Shown: positions 7,472 to 16,880, counted from the stretch's first letter. The stretch: 45,715 nt of DNA from AC-32 sp049644305 (GCA_049644305.1 JBARRQ010000178.1:1-45715); one strand, 5' to 3'. Notes: generated by a model not told the origin, from the letters alone. A program made the numbers and translations.

Positions 7472-9302
7472 CACCCGCCGGGCCGGTGGGCCCGCTCGGC
7501 CCTTTCTTCTTCTTGGGCTTGGCCTTCTTCGGCTTCGTCCCGATGCGCACGATCCGGTCCTGCGAGCGGTACGAGGAGTACCACGTGTTGTCGTACAGCA
7601 GCTTCCCCGAGCCCGTGTAGACGAGCCTGCGCACGCTTGTCGAGCGCGAAGGCTCGCCGCTGTCCTCGACCACCGTCACGCCCTTGTAGAGGGTCGGGTC
7701 GGGGATCTTCTTCGTCGACGGAGGCCCTGTCTCGACGAGAGGTCGCGTCTCGCTGACCACGCGGCGGTGGATCGACGACCCGTACAGATCGACCACGAGC
7801 GATGACGAGCCCACGAACGTGCGCAGAAGGAGCCAGTGCGGCGTGTCGTTGACGAAGCGGAGATCGACGTCCGGGTAGTCCACCGTCGCGTCGCGCCCCT
7901 GCGGGTAGTGGCTGATGTACAGCGCGTGGTTCGTCCGGGAGATGATCTTCAGGCCCGCCTCGTAGGCGGTGTTGAACGTCGTCGTGGAAACCTGGCAGAC
8001 CCCTCCGCCGAGGCCCGTCGTCACCTCGCCGTTGATGATCACGGGCGCAATAAGAAAGCCCTTGCTGGCCGTGCGCGCGCCGGTCGCCTGATTGAAGGAG
8101 AACGTCGCGCCGGGCGCGATCAGCTTCCCGTCGATCAGGCGGGCGACGAGCTGGACGTTGTGGATCCGGTTCGGATCGCCTGCGTAGATCGTCTCGTAGC
8201 GGCTGACGCGGGTCGTGATGCCCATCGCCCGCGCCGCGGCGGTCGTTCGCTTCGGGGGCTGGGTGGTCACGACGGCACGGGCGCTTCGACGGGTCGTCGA
8301 CAACGCCGCGGCAAGGATGTTGCGCCGCGTTGCGGCAACGTCGATGACCCGGCCGAGCCGCGCTGGAACGACCGCCACCCGGCCGGACGCCAGAACGCTG
8401 AAGTTCGCGTCGCGAGGGGGGCGCCCGAGCCCCTGTCCGAGGCGCCGGAAGTACCCGTCGGCCGCCGCCCCGCCGATCGCGAGCGATCGCGAGCCTGCGT
8501 GCGGAAGCGAGAGAATCGCCGCCAGCTGGCCGGGCGGTAGCCACCAGGACGAGAGGCCGAGCCTCATCTGGATCGGGCGGGAGAGGGCCGTCCGCAGCTG
8601 GGTGAGCACCGGTGCGAGTGTGGCGGTCGTGACCCTGGCCGGCTCGACCCGGACGGGGAGAGCCACGATGCGCCCGCGCTGGAAGCCGGCGAGCGCGTGC
8701 ACGATGGTCGGCGCGGCGGCCTTGCGGTCGAGCACGCGGCCTGCGTGTTCCGGCACGACAACGGGTCGCAGCCCGTGCAGCGCGATCGCGGCGTCTCGGT
8801 AAGGCTTGTCGACGATGCGAGCCATCCGCGCCAGCTCGTAGTCGAGGGCTCGTTCCCAGACCCTCGTGGGCGGCGAGACGTCGGCACCGAATACGCGGAC
8901 CCCGATCCGCCGCAGCCCCCGGAACGGTCCGAAGCCGTCGCCCTGGCGCTGCGCGAGCTTGACGGCGGCGCGCCAGTCCGCGTCGACACCGAGATTGCCG
9001 GGGCGCAGCGGCCAGCGGTGCGCGCCCGCCGCGAACACGATCGGGACGTCTGCGACCGCGCGGGCTCGCGCCTCGAGCTTCGCGGCCGCGTCTCCACGGC
9101 TCAACCCGCCCACGTCGACGCCGGCGACTTCCACACCGGCGGCGATCCGGTCGGAAGAGCCGGCGAAGGCGAAGCCGAGCAGAACGCCTGCCGTGAAGGC
9201 GAATGCGCCGAGCATGACCAGGCGCTGAACGAGCAGCCGCCGCGACCTGGCTCGCCGGCGGTTCCGGGCCTGCAGCGCGCTCGTACCTGCCTCCACCCGC
9301 AA
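7455..9302 (-). CDS. VanW-family membrane-anchored wall protein with peptidoglycan-binding-4 region
   Basis: The 615-residue protein has a basic N-terminus and one membrane helix (about 28-48). A long extracytoplasmic part (about 55-350) resembles PG_binding_4 repeats, a VanW domain spans about 368-505 (with FSFNQATG at 401-408 and GGGVCQVSTT at 432-441), a probable G5-like segment lies near 535-590, and the tail is Lys/Pro-rich. The VanW biochemical role is unknown; the family is wall-associated and this protein need not confer glycopeptide resistance. The TTG start lies 7 bases after TAGACT, consistent with a leaderless mRNA; a GTG two codons later is an alternative. Confidence 0.9.
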   Translation of the reverse strand: MRVEAGTSALQARNRRRARSRRLLVQRLVMLGAFAFTAGVLLGFAFAGSSDRIAAGVEVAGVDVGGLSRGDAAAKLEARARAVADVPIVFAAGAHRWPLRPGNLGVDADWRAAVKLAQRQGDGFGPFRGLRRIGVRVFGADVSPPTRVWERALDYELARMARIVDKPYRDAAIALHGLRPVVVPEHAGRVLDRKAAAPTIVHALAGFQRGRIVALPVRVEPARVTTATLAPVLTQLRTALSRPIQMRLGLSSWWLPPGQLAAILSLPHAGSRSLAIGGAAADGYFRRLGQGLGRPPRDANFSVLASGRVAVVPARLGRVIDVAATRRNILAAALSTTRRSARAVVTTQPPKRTTAAARAMGITTRVSRYETIYAGDPNRIHNVQLVARLIDGKLIAPGATFSFNQATGARTASKGFLIAPVIINGEVTTGLGGGVCQVSTTTFNTAYEAGLKIISRTNHALYISHYPQGRDATVDYPDVDLRFVNDTPHWLLLRTFVGSSSLVVDLYGSSIHRRVVSETRPLVETGPPSTKKIPDPTLYKGVTVVEDSGEPSRSTSVRRLVYTGSGKLLYDNTWYSSYRSQDRIVRIGTKPKKAKPKKKKGPSGPTGPAGVTSRP

Positions 9303-9309
9303 GGCGCCA

Positions 9310-9315
9310 AGTCTA
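9310..9315 (-). promoter_or_regulatory. -10 box for the leaderless VanW gene
   Basis: TAGACT on the minus strand ends 7 bases before the TTG at 9300-9302. The -35 region is weak. Confidence 0.45.
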
Positions 9316-9380
9316 GCGACGCGTCCCGTCGCGGCCAGGCCGCCGCAGCTTTGATCAGAGCCGCTGAATCTGCGAGGTCG

Positions 9381-10262
9381 TCAAACCGTGTCGGCGCCGC
9401 TGTGGATCCCGAGCGCGCCCGCCGGCTGTCGGCTCGCGCCGTCGGCCTCGCGGCCGGCCAGGAGCGTTGCGCCTGCGACGACCGCGGCAAACGCCAGGAC
9501 GCGCAGCGCGGGTGTCGCGCCCAGGCCCTCGCCGAAGATCGTCGTTCCGGCAGCGATCGGAAGCGCGTTCGTGAAGAGGGAGGCCACGCCGGCGGTCGCC
9601 AGCGCGCCGCCGCGCTGGAAGCCCAGCTGAAGCGAGACGAACGCCAGCCCATGGCAAGCCAGGAGCGCGGGCACGAACGCAAGCCTCCACCCTCCCCCGA
9701 TGGCCGCCTTCGTCGCGACGTCGCCCGCCGCGTAGAGGATCCCGGCCGCGAGCCCGAGCCCCGCGCCGCGCGCCAGCGCCCGCGAAAGGAGGGGCCCTGC
9801 GGCGAGCCCGGCCGCGACCACGGAGACGGCGATCCAGGCCGCCACCGCGCCCCAGCCCCCGCCCGTCCCGTGTCGGTTGTGCCCCGCCAAGGAGCCTGCG
9901 AGCAGCGCAAGCCCGGCTATCGACACCGCCACGCCCCGCCGCTCGCCCGCACGAAGGGCAATGCCTCCGACTCTTGAGACGAGCAGAGCGAGCAGGCCGA
10001 TCCCGCCCGCAGAGACGGCCTGGACGAGGGAGAGCGGCGCGAGCGCGAGCGCCGCCACGTAGAGCACCCACCCGCCGATCCCGACGACGAAGCCGACCAG
10101 CCAGCGCAGATGACCGAAGAGCAGCCGGAGCGATGCCACCGGGCGCCTGAGCGAGAGGGCGGGCAGCGACGAGGCGGCGCCGTGCTGGACGAAGTACGCC
10201 CAGTTCAGGGCGCCTGCGGAGGCAAGCGCAAGCGCAAGCCCCCCGAGGAGGCGCGGCGTCAC
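9381..10262 (-). CDS. DMT/EamA-like multi-pass membrane protein
   Basis: The 293-residue protein is almost entirely hydrophobic, with about nine to ten predicted membrane helices and a duplicated layout, resembling drug/metabolite transporter or magnesium-transporter-like (NIPA-like) permeases. No substrate is visible. The GTG start overlaps the TGA stop of the upstream acyltransferase gene (GTGA), so it is the last gene of an esterase, acyltransferase and permease unit. A role in export or lipid handling linked to those genes is inference. Confidence 0.78.
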   Translation of the reverse strand: MTPRLLGGLALALASAGALNWAYFVQHGAASSLPALSLRRPVASLRLLFGHLRWLVGFVVGIGGWVLYVAALALAPLSLVQAVSAGGIGLLALLVSRVGGIALRAGERRGVAVSIAGLALLAGSLAGHNRHGTGGGWGAVAAWIAVSVVAAGLAAGPLLSRALARGAGLGLAAGILYAAGDVATKAAIGGGWRLAFVPALLACHGLAFVSLQLGFQRGGALATAGVASLFTNALPIAAGTTIFGEGLGATPALRVLAFAAVVAGATLLAGREADGASRQPAGALGIHSGADTV

Positions 10263-12340
10263 TGCTCGGCGTTACCGCGGAAGGGCAGGTACGCCTCGGC
10301 CGCAAGCGCGGCGATTCCCACACGCGGTAGATCGAGCCGCCGCTCGTAGACAACGAAGCGGCGTTGCCAGCCGGGGAAGAACTTCCGGTTGAAGAGGAGC
10401 AGGTTGTCGAGCTGGAAGCGTCCCTTCAACCGGAGCAGCGCCCGACGCTCGAGGCGTTGGAGACGCGAAAGCTCGGCCTCCGGCGCCAGCAGCGCCGCGA
10501 ACGGCGCGAAGTTGAGCGAGATCCGGGGGAAGCCGTTCGCTTTGGCCCAGGAAACGGTCTCGCAGATCAGCCACTCGTTGAACCCGTTCGGCGTCGAGCG
10601 CAGTCGCGGCATCGACGAGAGCGACAGCGCGCCGCCTGCCCGGCAGATGGCGAAGTGCAGGAAGCCGGCCGGTGTTCCGTTTGGCTCGCGGCCGATGACA
10701 AACAGCGCATCGTCGCCGTCCAACCGGAAGAGCGCGTCGAGCGCCATCACGAATCCTCGTTCCGGCTCGGAGCCCCGCCACTCACGGGCGATCGCCTCCA
10801 GCTCCCGCCGCAGCTCGGGGCTCATCGCTCCGGGCGGCAGCACCTCCGCTCGATAGCCGGCGCGCTCCAGGCGGTGCACGGACTGCCGCACCTTTCGGAT
10901 CGCGCGGCCGTCGAGCGAGAAGGTCTCCGTCTCGAGGACCGCCTCGTCACCGTGATAGAGGGCGTGTAGTCCGCGCTCCCGGTAGAGCTCGAGGCACCGC
11001 TCCGAGGCGCCGAGGATGGCCAGCCGCCAGCCCCGGCCCCGCGCAAAGGCGATGAACCGGTCGAGGAGCTCGGCGTAGGACTCGAACGGACCAACCGGAT
11101 CGCCGGAGACGATCGCAACGCCGCCGACCACGCGGTACGCCATGAACGACCGCTCGTCCTCCGAGAAGAAGTACGACTTGTCAGCTCGCAACACGAACGG
11201 CGCGAGCGTGTCGACGCCCCACGCAGCGACGAGATCGCGGGCGAGTTGCCGCTCCTTCGCCTCTTGGCGCAAGCGGTAGCGCCACGGCGCAATCCAGCTG
11301 AGCAGGAGCCACGCGCTCCCGGCCAAGCCCGCGAGGAAGACCGAGAGTGGGAACCATTCGGCAAAGTTTCCTTCCAGGTGAGCCGAGCCGCGGAGCTCGA
11401 GCCCCACCAGGGCGGTGCCCGTCTCGCGCGCAATCAGCCCGAGCGACATGGGCTGGTCGATCGCCAGCTGGTTCGTCCAGAGCGCCACAGCGCCGTAGAA
11501 AAAGATCCCGGCGCCGAGCAGGACGGCCCGAAGGAGCACACGCGGGCGGGAGCCGGGGTCGCCGGGCGCGTCGAAGTCGCGACGGTGAGCCACGAGCGCG
11601 ACGGCGAGGAGCGCGGTGAGCGCCGCTCCCGCGCTGAAGCCGTGCAGGAGGTTGAGAGCGCTCGAGCCACCGAGGAGGACCACGGCGGCCTGCCACGCGC
11701 GCTGCTTCCGCCTCGCGAGGCCGCGCGCGACGACGACAAGCGCAATGGCGAGCGGCCCGACGAGCGCGGCCGTGATCGGTCGCACGGCGCCCGGTGCCAG
11801 ACCGGCGAGCATCGCCCGGTCCTCCGAGGGCAGGAGCGCGTCGGCAAAACCGAGCGCGCCCGCAGCGGCGACGCCCCAGGCAAGGAGTAGCGGCGCGCGC
11901 GAGCGCCCGGACGTACGTGGACGCCCGCAGATCGCTCCGCCGAGCGCCGCAAGCACCGCGGTCGTATAGACGGCTCGTCCCGCGGCGGCCGCGTGCAACG
12001 CGGCGTGGAGCGACACCTGGCGCACGACCGCAAGGGAGACGCCGGAGGCAATGAGCTCGAACGAGCCGACGCCGAGGGCCAGGACCAGAGCCGCCGTCAA
12101 GCGTTCCAGACGGGCAGCCCACGCCAGCAAGCCGAGGAGAAGCGCAGCCCCGGCCCAGACGCCGACGAAGACGAGGAGCGGCACACCGGCCTTGTGCGGG
12201 AGCTCGTCCAGCGGGAGGGCGTCGGGCATCGACGGCCCCAGCGAGCCCGTCGGCCGGATCAGGTAGAGCCAGCCCGTGACCCCGACGAGCACCAGCAGGC
12301 CGGCGAACGTGAGGGCGCCGTTGCGAAGCACCCTAGCCAT
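10259..12340 (-). CDS. MprF/LysX-like membrane protein with DUF2156 acyltransferase domain
   Basis: The 693-residue protein has an N-terminal half with about eight to ten membrane helices (1-360) and a C-terminal cytosolic DUF2156 domain (about 365-680). This is the architecture of MprF-type phosphatidylglycerol aminoacyltransferases, where the soluble domain transfers an amino acid from tRNA to lipid and the membrane part flips it. Recognisable C-domain blocks are DKSYFFSEDERSFMAYRVVG, VSGDPVGP and the SLNFAPF region. No lysyl-tRNA synthetase domain is fused, unlike mycobacterial LysX. Which amino acid is used is unknown. It overlaps the esterase gene by 8 bases. Confidence 0.86.
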   Translation of the reverse strand: MARVLRNGALTFAGLLVLVGVTGWLYLIRPTGSLGPSMPDALPLDELPHKAGVPLLVFVGVWAGAALLLGLLAWAARLERLTAALVLALGVGSFELIASGVSLAVVRQVSLHAALHAAAAGRAVYTTAVLAALGGAICGRPRTSGRSRAPLLLAWGVAAAGALGFADALLPSEDRAMLAGLAPGAVRPITAALVGPLAIALVVVARGLARRKQRAWQAAVVLLGGSSALNLLHGFSAGAALTALLAVALVAHRRDFDAPGDPGSRPRVLLRAVLLGAGIFFYGAVALWTNQLAIDQPMSLGLIARETGTALVGLELRGSAHLEGNFAEWFPLSVFLAGLAGSAWLLLSWIAPWRYRLRQEAKERQLARDLVAAWGVDTLAPFVLRADKSYFFSEDERSFMAYRVVGGVAIVSGDPVGPFESYAELLDRFIAFARGRGWRLAILGASERCLELYRERGLHALYHGDEAVLETETFSLDGRAIRKVRQSVHRLERAGYRAEVLPPGAMSPELRRELEAIAREWRGSEPERGFVMALDALFRLDGDDALFVIGREPNGTPAGFLHFAICRAGGALSLSSMPRLRSTPNGFNEWLICETVSWAKANGFPRISLNFAPFAALLAPEAELSRLQRLERRALLRLKGRFQLDNLLLFNRKFFPGWQRRFVVYERRLDLPRVGIAALAAEAYLPFRGNAEQ

Positions 12341-13313
12341 GCGCGAGATGAGCTGAGGCGACCTGCATTGCCTGCCAGGCGTTGTCGCGCCAGAGGGCCC
12401 AGGTGTGGCCGCCGGGGATAACGAAGAACTGGTGCGCTACACGCGCGCGCTGCAGCTCCGCATCGAAGAGCATGTTTTGGTGCAGCAGAGTGTCGTCCTG
12501 TCCCGTGTAGAACCAGACGAAGGTGTGTGCACGGCGGAGCTTCGCCGCAGCGTGCTGAAGCGTCGCGAGCGGGCTGTTCCGGCGAATACGCGCCGTTTGC
12601 CCGCCGAAGATGGCCTTCACGCTGTCAGCCTTCTGGTAGCCGGACCAGCTCTCGAGCACGCGGAACAGGCCGGGGTGGTGAAGGCCGATGTTCAGCGACG
12701 CGTAGCCGCCTTCCGACAGCCCGCCGAGAGCGCGCCCTGCGCCGTTTGGGATCGTGCGGTAGTGCGAGTCGATCGCCTGCACGACATCGCGCGTGAGGAA
12801 GGTCTCCCAGTTCTCGTGCGGACGGATTCCGTTCACCCACTCCTCGTCCGTGAAAGTCCCGCTCGACCCGAAGGGCATGACGATGATCATCGGCTGGAGC
12901 TGGTGCTGGGCGAGGAGCGTGTCCTCGACGACCCCGACCCGAACCGTGCGGACGAAGCCATCCGGGTTACCCGGAAAACCGTGCAGAAGGTAGAAGACGG
13001 GATAGCGCTGTAGCGGAGTTTGCGCGTAGCCCGGCGGCAGGTAGACGACAACTCGCTGGCTGCGGCCGCCGATCGCCGCGCTGGTCACTCGGATCGTCTC
13101 GAAGGTGCCGAAGTCCCGAACGAAGGAAGGGTCGTGCGGCGGCGGGAAGCCGCGGTAGAGCCAGAAGGAGTCGACGTAGCGGTAAAGACCGACGAGGCCG
13201 ACGACAACGAAGGTCGCAACCGCGCCGGTCAGCGCGACAAATGAGAGCAGACGACGGCCCGGGGCAACCCCGAGCGTGGGTTTATCAGCGAGCGTGGGTT
13301 TATTAGTAATCAC
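12333..13313 (-). CDS. Membrane-anchored alpha/beta-hydrolase esterase
   Basis: The 326-residue protein has one N-terminal membrane helix (24-44) and then a secreted esterase (PF00756, mycolyltransferase/esterase D type) domain. The nucleophile elbow is GGLSEGGY with Ser200, the acid is Asp273 or Asp274, and the base is His303 in GGHTW. It is the first gene of the unit with the MprF-like protein and the permease, suggesting an envelope lipid or ester substrate outside the membrane. Residues 5-14 contain a small repeat (KPTLADKPTLG), matched by a 13-base DNA repeat at 13274-13303. The start is GTG. Confidence 0.86.
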   Translation of the reverse strand: MITNKPTLADKPTLGVAPGRRLLSFVALTGAVATFVVVGLVGLYRYVDSFWLYRGFPPPHDPSFVRDFGTFETIRVTSAAIGGRSQRVVVYLPPGYAQTPLQRYPVFYLLHGFPGNPDGFVRTVRVGVVEDTLLAQHQLQPMIIVMPFGSSGTFTDEEWVNGIRPHENWETFLTRDVVQAIDSHYRTIPNGAGRALGGLSEGGYASLNIGLHHPGLFRVLESWSGYQKADSVKAIFGGQTARIRRNSPLATLQHAAAKLRRAHTFVWFYTGQDDTLLHQNMLFDAELQRARVAHQFFVIPGGHTWALWRDNAWQAMQVASAHLAHG

Positions 13314-13373
13314 CGGCCTGGACTCCCTACTTGTGTTGTAGGTGGTCCGCGTTAAGCGCGGGTTGCGTGGCCT

Positions 13374-14399
13374 TTAAGGCTCGGAGAAGCCCCAGCGGAA
13401 GCCCGTTTGCGCCGGTGCGGAGGCGAGTGGGCTCGGCGGAAGACCCGCCCGGGGCTCCGGATCGTTGTATGCCGCGGGCGCGACGTCGTTCGGGGCGTCC
13501 GGGTGGAAGAGCGAGGCGAGGTACTGGATCTGCCCGCGCCCGGGCCCGAGCTCGAACATGCCGCCCCCGTAGAGAGCGATGCCACGTGCCTCGCAGTAGT
13601 CGTAGAAGTCGAGGAGCTCGCGCAGGAAGCCGAAGCGGGACGGCTTCGAGTTGAGCGTCTTCGGCGGAAAGGGCAGCTGCTCGACGTCGGCGACGGAGTG
13701 GATCGGAGCATCCCAGGTGACGCGCTCGCGGTGGGGCGCGAGCACCGCGTCGGTCTCTTCAGTGAGCGCAGGGTCCTCCAGGTACGCATCGGGGAATCCC
13801 TCGGCAACGCGTCTGTAGAGGTCGGCGTCAGGCGGCGGATCCTGGTCGGTGTAGAAGCCCTTGTAATCGGCCGTGACGACCGAGCCTGTCGCTGCGAGCT
13901 CGGCGATCAGCTCGTCGCTCCAGGCGCTTCCGGGGTCGAGCTTGAAGCGCAGCGTCGGGTCCAGCTCCAGCCAGCGTTGGACCGTTCGGGCGGTCGGCGG
14001 GTCGCCGAGCCCCGGCGAGACGACGAAGGCCACCGGCTGCGGCTCGCGGCCCACGAGCTCGGCGAGGGTCGTCCCGGCCTGCCGCAGCGCGAGGTCGAGG
14101 GCCGAGCTCTCGTAGGCCCAGCGGCGATGAGGGTCGGACATCTCGAGCGCGGACGAGAACGACTCCAGCGTCCACGAGCCCGCGAGCGGCAGGATCGCGC
14201 CGCCCGCCTGCTCCCGGTCGTGGTGCTCCGCGTACCACGTGACGTCCTCGCCGAGCCCCACCTGACTGTGCCCGCGCAACCGCACCACCGTCGTCACGCG
14301 GGTGAACCCGCGCGTGACCGGTTTCTCGAGCCGCTCGAGCTCGTAGCCGTCGATCTCGAGGTCAAGCCCGGCGAAGCGCTTCCATAGACTCTCGGCCAT
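13374..14399 (-). CDS. Enolase-superfamily protein (mandelate racemase/muconate lactonizing-like)
   Basis: The 341-residue protein keeps the superfamily skeleton: an N-terminal cap (IDGYELERLE at 16-25, GLGEDVTWYAEHH at 48-60) and a barrel with Lys153 in FKLD, Asp178 in ADYKG, Glu208 in LEDP and Lys252 in NSKPSRFG, with GGMFELG at 280-286. These match the catalytic lysine and metal-ligand positions of enolase-type barrels, though barrel spacing is compressed. Substrate is unknown. The ATG lies 8 bases after a TAAGGT box inside the next gene, and its start codon shares two bases with the divergent acyl-CoA dehydrogenase start. Confidence 0.78.
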   Translation of the reverse strand: MAESLWKRFAGLDLEIDGYELERLEKPVTRGFTRVTTVVRLRGHSQVGLGEDVTWYAEHHDREQAGGAILPLAGSWTLESFSSALEMSDPHRRWAYESSALDLALRQAGTTLAELVGREPQPVAFVVSPGLGDPPTARTVQRWLELDPTLRFKLDPGSAWSDELIAELAATGSVVTADYKGFYTDQDPPPDADLYRRVAEGFPDAYLEDPALTEETDAVLAPHRERVTWDAPIHSVADVEQLPFPPKTLNSKPSRFGFLRELLDFYDYCEARGIALYGGGMFELGPGRGQIQYLASLFHPDAPNDVAPAAYNDPEPRAGLPPSPLASAPAQTGFRWGFSEP

Positions 14400-14413
14400 G
14401 GATTTCGACCTTA
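14385..14413. promoter_or_regulatory. Facing leaderless promoters with overlapping start codons
   Basis: On the plus strand TAGACT (14385-14390) ends 7 bases before the ATG at 14398. On the minus strand TAAGGT (14408-14413) ends 8 bases before the ATG at 14399. The two start codons overlap in CATG at 14397-14400. Each -10 box lies within the other gene's coding sequence. The -35 elements are weak on both sides. Confidence 0.5.
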
Positions 14414-15612
14414 CCGACGAGCAGCGACTGATTCAGGAGACGGTGCGCTCGTTCGTGGACGATCGGGTCCTTCCGAACGCGATCGAAAACGACCTCGCGC
14501 ACCATCTCGACCGAGGCGTGATCGAGGGGATGGCCGAGCTCGGGCTGCTCGGGATCGTCATTCCGGAGGAGTACGGAGGCGCCGGCCTCGACTTCGTCGC
14601 CGAGGCGCTCGTGTGCGAAGAGATCGAGCGCGGCGAGGCGGCGTTCCGAACGCTGATCTCCGTCCACGTGGGGCTCAACTCGCTCTCGCTGCTCCGCTAC
14701 GCCACCGAAGAGCAGAAACAGCGCTATCTCGTCCCGCAGGCGAAGGGCGAAAAGCTCGCGTGCTTCGGCCTGACCGAGCCCGGCGCCGGCTCCGACGTCG
14801 CCGCGATGGGCTCGACCGCCCGCCGCGAGGGCGGCGCATATGTCCTCAACGGCCAGAAGAACTGGATCTCGTACGCGACCGTGGCCGACCACCAGCTCGT
14901 GTTCGCGAAGACCGATCCGGGGGCGAAGCACAAGGGGATCTCGGCGTTCGTCGTGGAGCGCGAGTGGCCGGGCGTCTCGACGCGGGAGACCGAGCACAAG
15001 CTCGGCGTCTGGGCAGGGTCGACCGGGGAGCTCTTCTTCGAGAACGTCGAGGTGCCGGCCGAGAACCTCGTCGGCGAGGAGGGACAGGGGTTCGAGATCG
15101 CGATGTACGGGCTCGACCAGGGCCGGTTCACGGTCGCCGCCGGCGCGTGCGGGGTGATCCGGGCATGTCTGGAGCGATCGGTGGAGTACGCGCGCGAACG
15201 CGAGACGTTCGGGCAGCCGATCGGCCGCTACCAGTTCGTGCAGGACATGATCGCGGAGATGGTGCTCGGCTACGAGACGTCGAAGCTGCTCGTGATGCAG
15301 GCCGCGTGGCTCAAGAACGAGGGGCGGCGCAACACACGCGAGACGTCGCTCGCGAAGTGGCACGCGACGGAGGCAGCGTTCCGCGCCGCGCACCTCGCGA
15401 TCCAGGTACACGGTGCGTACGGCTACTCGTCGGAGTACGGAATCGAGCGCTACTTCCGGAACGCGCGGGCCCCGATCATCTACGAGGGGACGACGCAGAT
15501 TCACAAGCTGATGCAGGCCGAGCACGCGCTCGGATACCGGAATCTGAACGGCCGCGACGGGGACATCTCGCCGCTCGCTGCGTGGGCTCCGGCTCTCGCC
15601 CAGACACGCTAA
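14398..15612 (+). CDS. Acyl-CoA dehydrogenase
   Basis: This FAD enzyme introduces a trans-2 double bond into acyl-CoA and passes electrons to ETF. The 404-residue protein starts with the typical MDFDLTDEQRLIQETVRSF, has CFGLTEPGAGSDVAAM (FAD/substrate loop) and the C-terminal YEGTTQIHKL motif with catalytic-base-type Glu363. The chain-length class cannot be read off. The family N-terminus fixes the start at 14398, so the overlap with the divergent gene is real. The stop overlaps the convergent transporter stop by 4 bases. No ETF or beta-oxidation partner is adjacent. Confidence 0.94.
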   Translation: MDFDLTDEQRLIQETVRSFVDDRVLPNAIENDLAHHLDRGVIEGMAELGLLGIVIPEEYGGAGLDFVAEALVCEEIERGEAAFRTLISVHVGLNSLSLLRYATEEQKQRYLVPQAKGEKLACFGLTEPGAGSDVAAMGSTARREGGAYVLNGQKNWISYATVADHQLVFAKTDPGAKHKGISAFVVEREWPGVSTRETEHKLGVWAGSTGELFFENVEVPAENLVGEEGQGFEIAMYGLDQGRFTVAAGACGVIRACLERSVEYARERETFGQPIGRYQFVQDMIAEMVLGYETSKLLVMQAAWLKNEGRRNTRETSLAKWHATEAAFRAAHLAIQVHGAYGYSSEYGIERYFRNARAPIIYEGTTQIHKLMQAEHALGYRNLNGRDGDISPLAAWAPALAQTR

Positions 15613-16880
15613 ACGGTGGCGTCGACAGGCGTCCGGGGCTCCACGTCCATCAGGCGGACGAGGAGTGGAATCGCCGCGAGAATCGGCAGGCCGCAGATCG
15701 GCCAGAGGACCTGGTACCCGTCGGTCGCGTCGAAGTACGGCCGCGCCAGGTCGATCGCGAGGCCGGCGAGCGGCGCTCCGACGAGGATGCCGATTCCCTT
15801 CGTCGTCGTTGCAAGGCCGGAGACCGCGCCGCGATGCTCCTCCGGCACGATCTTGTAGAGCAACCCCCACGCGAGCGTCATCACGGTTCCACCTGCGACC
15901 GAGACGGGGATGATCAGCGCGAAGTACCAGTCGTGCCACTGCTGCGCGAGGCCGGCCACGAGGTAGCCGCCGCCGTAGATGAACGACGCGAAGAAGATCA
16001 CGCGCGCGAGCCCGAACCGGTCGCCGAGCCTCCCCGCGAAGATCGCCGCGATCACGTAGCCGACCGCGACCGCGCCGAGCACCGCCGACGACATCACCTT
16101 CGACTGATGCAGGCCGTGGATCACGTAGAGGACGACAAACGTCCTCGCTGCCGCAAACGTCCCTTCCCAGGCCGAATTCGCGAGCAGGAAGCGGCGGACG
16201 TCCCCGTCCTGCCAGAAGATGTTCCAGCTTCTCCTCACGTAGGCCGGGAAGCCCTCGAACACGCGCCCGTGGCCCCCGTCCTCGCGCACGAGCAGGATCG
16301 TCAGCCCGCAGGCCGTCGTGGTGAGGACGGCGGCGAGCAGGAACGGCGACGGCTTCCAGAGCTTGAAGAGAAGCCCGCCCCCGACGAGCGCAAGCCCGAT
16401 CGCGATGCCGCGCTGGATGTGCTGGACGCCCTGCGAGCGACCGAACAACCTGGGCGGGAGGACGTCCGGATAGAGACCCCGGTACGGGGGCTCGTACAGG
16501 TAGTAGGCGAAGAAGAACCCCATCACGACGAAAGCCGTCGTCCACAGGTTCGGCATAAAGGGCATCAGCAGCAGGCAGAAGCCCATCGGGCCGATGGCTA
16601 CGAGCATGAACGGGCGCCGGCGACCCATCGGCGTGTGGAAGCTGTCGCTCCAGGGACCGATGACCGGCGAGATCAGGAGCGCGAAGATTCCCTCCGCGCC
16701 GAGGATGGCCCCGATGACACCTCCGGACTGAGTGAAGCGGCTGAGCAGCGGCGGCAGGTAGGCCGCGGTCGTCGTCAGAGCGAACGCCAGGCCGAAGGCG
16801 CCGAGCCCCAGAGTCCAGAGCAGCCGCTGCCGAACCGGCGGCAGGGCGACGAGCGCCTTCGACGCGGACGTCGAGGGCAT
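15609..16880 (-). CDS. MFS transporter, SLC45/GPH-like
   Basis: The 423-residue protein has about 12 membrane helices and the MFS loop motif PMGRRRPFM after helix 2, plus a second GRLGDRFG loop. The GRRRP form is typical of sucrose/proton SLC45 and glycoside-pentoside-hexuronide type carriers, so a sugar or similar polar solute is the best guess. A GGGGAGATAAGG ribosome region precedes the ATG. It is convergent with the acyl-CoA dehydrogenase gene. The 104 bases upstream hold a small hairpin (AGGGCA paired with TGCCCT, 16918-16938) and nothing else I can assign. Confidence 0.87.
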   Translation of the reverse strand: MPSTSASKALVALPPVRQRLLWTLGLGAFGLAFALTTTAAYLPPLLSRFTQSGGVIGAILGAEGIFALLISPVIGPWSDSFHTPMGRRRPFMLVAIGPMGFCLLLMPFMPNLWTTAFVVMGFFFAYYLYEPPYRGLYPDVLPPRLFGRSQGVQHIQRGIAIGLALVGGGLLFKLWKPSPFLLAAVLTTTACGLTILLVREDGGHGRVFEGFPAYVRRSWNIFWQDGDVRRFLLANSAWEGTFAAARTFVVLYVIHGLHQSKVMSSAVLGAVAVGYVIAAIFAGRLGDRFGLARVIFFASFIYGGGYLVAGLAQQWHDWYFALIIPVSVAGGTVMTLAWGLLYKIVPEEHRGAVSGLATTTKGIGILVGAPLAGLAIDLARPYFDATDGYQVLWPICGLPILAAIPLLVRLMDVEPRTPVDATV

